Source: Nocardioidaceae bacterium (lineage in GTDB: Bacteria; Actinomycetota; Actinomycetes; Propionibacteriales; Nocardioidaceae). Taken from it: a stretch of DNA of 64,000 nt. The stretch covers positions 978,909 to 1,042,908 of the forward strand of contig JAUJOD010000001.1 in the NCBI GenBank assembly GCA_030447865.1. Reading direction: 5' to 3'. Positions 62,321 through 64,000 of this stretch are shown here, piece by piece. How positions within the stretch are numbered: position 1 is the first letter of the stretch; every line of letters starts with the position of its first letter. A program made the translations under genes and the position numbers. Under the pieces are notes generated by a model. That model was not told where the DNA came from and searched no databases. It was given only the letters and a program-made list of their open reading frames with translations.

Positions 62321-63496
62321 ATGGCCGACCCGGGCACGCCCGCTGACCGCTCGCCGAACGGCTCTCGCCCGGTCGGCCGCACCGTCGGCATTGTCGCCGC
62401 AGTCGTGCTGCTCGTGGCCGCCGTCATCACGGCGATGTGGGTGTTCACGGCTGATCCGCTTGCCGAGTCTTCCACCGCGCAGGAGGCGCTCGGCTATATC
62501 CCGAGCGACGCTACCCGGGTCGAGATACGAGCGCAGCAGGAGATAGAGCAACGGTTGGGGATCGACGACGTGGACACCGGCGCGGACGAGGCACAGATCG
62601 ACCGCTACCTGGAGAAAGCCGTGGACAACCCGTTCATCCAGAATCGCTTCACCGAGTACCTGCCGATCATGAACGAACAAGGCGCGGCATTCACGGCGTT
62701 GGACGTCAACTGGTCGGCGTCCGTGGCCTTCGGTTCGGTGACCCTGTCCCCGGGCATCGAGCTGTTCGGCATGGACGCCGCCATCGAGCTCGACCAGGTT
62801 GCCGACGACATGGTCGACGCGGGTTGGAGGGACTCCGAGATCGAAGGGGGACGACTACTCGAAGTCAACATCGCCGAGCTGGACCCCCTGACCCGGATGC
62901 GGGGTGCCTACCCCGCGACCTCAGTCGGGCTAACCGCCGAGGTGGTGGTCCTACCCAACGAACACCTGATGGTCACCGGCGACTACGAGCGGGTACTCGA
63001 CGTGGTCGCCGGAGACTCCGATTCCCTGCAGGCAGCGGATGACGTCAGTGAGCTCCTCGGCGCGGACGAGGACCCGGAGTACGTGCACCTAGCCAGAGGT
63101 GGCGAGCTCTGCGCAGACGTCGTCAGCCGACTGCTGGGCAGCAGGCCATCGCCCGAGCTCCTTGACAAGATTCGGCAGGAGGGCGCTGGATTGGCGACTC
63201 CGACGGCGACCGCCTCGCTCGTCCTGGCCGACGGTGACGGGGTGACCACGACCAGCCGCTTGCTCTTCGCCGACGCGGATGAGGCGGCCGATGACAAGGA
63301 GGCCCGCGAGAGATACCTGCGGGATGGCACCAGCTTCGTCACCAGGACGCCGATCGCGGACCGGCTCACTGTCGACTCGATCACCGTCGACGGGACCGTC
63401 GAGACCATCACCTACACCCTCAAAGCGGGGCTGCTGAGCATGAGCTCGGCCATTTACCATGAGGACTTCGCGCCGACGTTCTGTCTGGACCTGTGA
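62321..63496 (+). CDS. Membrane-anchored protein of unknown function
   Basis: This 391-residue protein has one membrane segment (about residues 22-45) and a large acidic external domain (Glu/Asp-rich) with helical and beta segments: EAQIDRYLEKAVDNPFIQNRFTEYLP, AFTALDVNWSASVAFGSVTLSPGIELFGMDAAIELDQVADDMVDAGW, and DADEAADDKEARERYLRDGTSFVTRTPIADRLTV. Two cysteines lie near the C-terminal half. I do not recognise a named family. An ATG lies one codon before (62318). Its stop overlaps otsB by four bases, suggesting one transcript. Confidence 0.75.
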   Translation: MADPGTPADRSPNGSRPVGRTVGIVAAVVLLVAAVITAMWVFTADPLAESSTAQEALGYIPSDATRVEIRAQQEIEQRLGIDDVDTGADEAQIDRYLEKAVDNPFIQNRFTEYLPIMNEQGAAFTALDVNWSASVAFGSVTLSPGIELFGMDAAIELDQVADDMVDAGWRDSEIEGGRLLEVNIAELDPLTRMRGAYPATSVGLTAEVVVLPNEHLMVTGDYERVLDVVAGDSDSLQAADDVSELLGADEDPEYVHLARGGELCADVVSRLLGSRPSPELLDKIRQEGAGLATPTATASLVLADGDGVTTTSRLLFADADEAADDKEARERYLRDGTSFVTRTPIADRLTVDSITVDGTVETITYTLKAGLLSMSSAIYHEDFAPTFCLDL

Positions 63497-64000
63497 CACT
63501 CGAACCGACCACTGCCGAGGGTCGCGCCGGCCTGGCGGCGATCCGCACCGAACCGGCGCAGGCGCTCCTCGCCTTCGACTACGACGGCACCCTGGCTCCG
63601 ATCGTGCCCGACCCCACGCAGGCGGTGCCACGTCCTGAGGCGATTGGTGCGCTGGCGGAGTTGGCGTCGTACGTCGGGTGGGTTGCCGTGGTCACCGGCC
63701 GGCCGGCGGCGGTGGCGGTCGAGCTCGCCGCACTCGACGGCGTGCGCGGGCTGGAGGGGCTCGTCGTGCTCGGCCACTACGGCCTGGAGCGGTGGGACGC
63801 CGCAACCGGCACGGTTGAAACGGCCGAGGCTCCGCCGGGGCTGGACAGGGCTCGGGCTGAGCTGCCCGGTTTGCTCGCCGGCTTGGACCTCGCAGACGCC
63901 GACATGGAAGACAAGGGTTTGTCGGTCGCCGTACACGTTCGCCGGCTGGGCGATGCAGATCGGGCGTTGGAGCGGCTCGCCGGCCCGCTTCGGGAGCTGG
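63493..64000 (+). CDS. otsB: Trehalose-6-phosphate phosphatase, N-terminal part
   Basis: The gene runs off the right edge. GTG 63493 overlaps the previous stop. The HAD motif I is LAFDYDGTLAPIVPDP (catalytic Asp pair in DYDGTLAP), followed by the VVTGRP motif II, GLEGLVVLGHYGLERW and the cap region with DMEDKGLSVAVHVRRL. OtsB dephosphorylates trehalose 6-phosphate made by OtsA. About 169 residues are seen of a normal 250-ish. The C-terminal HAD motifs are outside the window. Confidence 0.92.
   Translation, partial: MTLEPTTAEGRAGLAAIRTEPAQALLAFDYDGTLAPIVPDPTQAVPRPEAIGALAELASYVGWVAVVTGRPAAVAVELAALDGVRGLEGLVVLGHYGLERWDAATGTVETAEAPPGLDRARAELPGLLAGLDLADADMEDKGLSVAVHVRRLGDADRALERLAGPLREL

Noticed and set aside
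1-64000. CRISPR arrays, intact prophage, toxin-antitoxin pair or intact restriction system
   Set aside because: No regularly spaced repeat array, integrase, capsid or paired toxin-antitoxin genes were seen; only nuclease and methylase remnants exist.

Overview
The window is a high-GC chromosome segment from an actinobacterium (Actinomycetota). Support comes from the mycothiol gene mshA, carD, a senX3-regX3 two-component pair beside phoU and gpmA, an ECF42-type sigma factor with its DGPF/YCII partner, DUF222-HNH, DUF3263, DUF2516, DUF5709 and LytR_C proteins, and the block carD-ispD-ispF-cysS-rlmB. GTG starts and 1-4 base start/stop overlaps are common. I cannot place it below class level.

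Layout. 0-5 kb: tail of a ygfZ-type gene, then a leftward sulfate-activation operon (cysC, TauE/SafE transporter, cysD, cysN). 5-9 kb: asparaginase, DUF2516, macro-domain protein, typA. 9-17.5 kb: YCII protein plus ECF42 sigma factor, mshA and a YbjN-like gene, a small new ORF, gpmA, phoU, a three-unit PHO-box-like repeat, senX3-regX3 and a lipoprotein. 17.6-28.8 kb: carD, ispD, ispF, cysS, rlmB and an acyl-CoA dehydrogenase. This block is interrupted between ispF and cysS by about 6 kb of secreted or membrane proteins: a zinc metallopeptidase, a DUF2207 protein and two tandem C39-like cysteine peptidases. 28.8-31.2 kb: three decayed genes in a row (methylase stub, frameshifted DUF222-HNH, frameshifted Uma2). 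31-37.3 kb: an unrecognised 534-residue protein, a DUF4032 kinase-like protein, soxR divergent from a compact transketolase across a MerR-type palindromic promoter, CsbD, and a short-chain dehydrogenase.

37.3-42.1 kb is an accessory island next to tRNA-Thr(TGT). It holds a truncated IS481-type transposase, several broken genes (one read in alternating frames, one open frame with no start codon, one multiply frameshifted NAD-epimerase), a two-gene secreted/membrane cassette of unknown function, and a split DUF6624-like gene. 42.2-57.4 kb is mostly transport and redox: glucose dehydrogenase, DUF1622, MscS remnant, DUF2254, a cation/proton antiporter, an MMPL pump with a small partner, response-regulator and cydA remnants, an AI-2E family permease, an amino-acid permease with a YdeP-type molybdopterin oxidoreductase, DUF5709 and a lipoprotein. 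57.4-64 kb: ung, a structured stand-alone RNA candidate ending in a 14-bp terminator hairpin, otsA, a Gfo/Idh oxidoreductase, DUF3263, a LytR_C protein, an unknown membrane-anchored protein and the start of otsB.

How parts may work together: CysC/CysD/CysN make APS and PAPS. MshA starts mycothiol synthesis. SenX3-RegX3 with PhoU would sense phosphate through the repeat between them. SoxR probably couples redox stress to the pentose-phosphate transketolase. OtsA and OtsB make trehalose. No CRISPR array, intact prophage or intact defence system was seen. The least explained items are the RNA at 58.32-58.53 kb, the island cassette at 38.8-40.2 kb and the startless frame at 38.4-38.7 kb.
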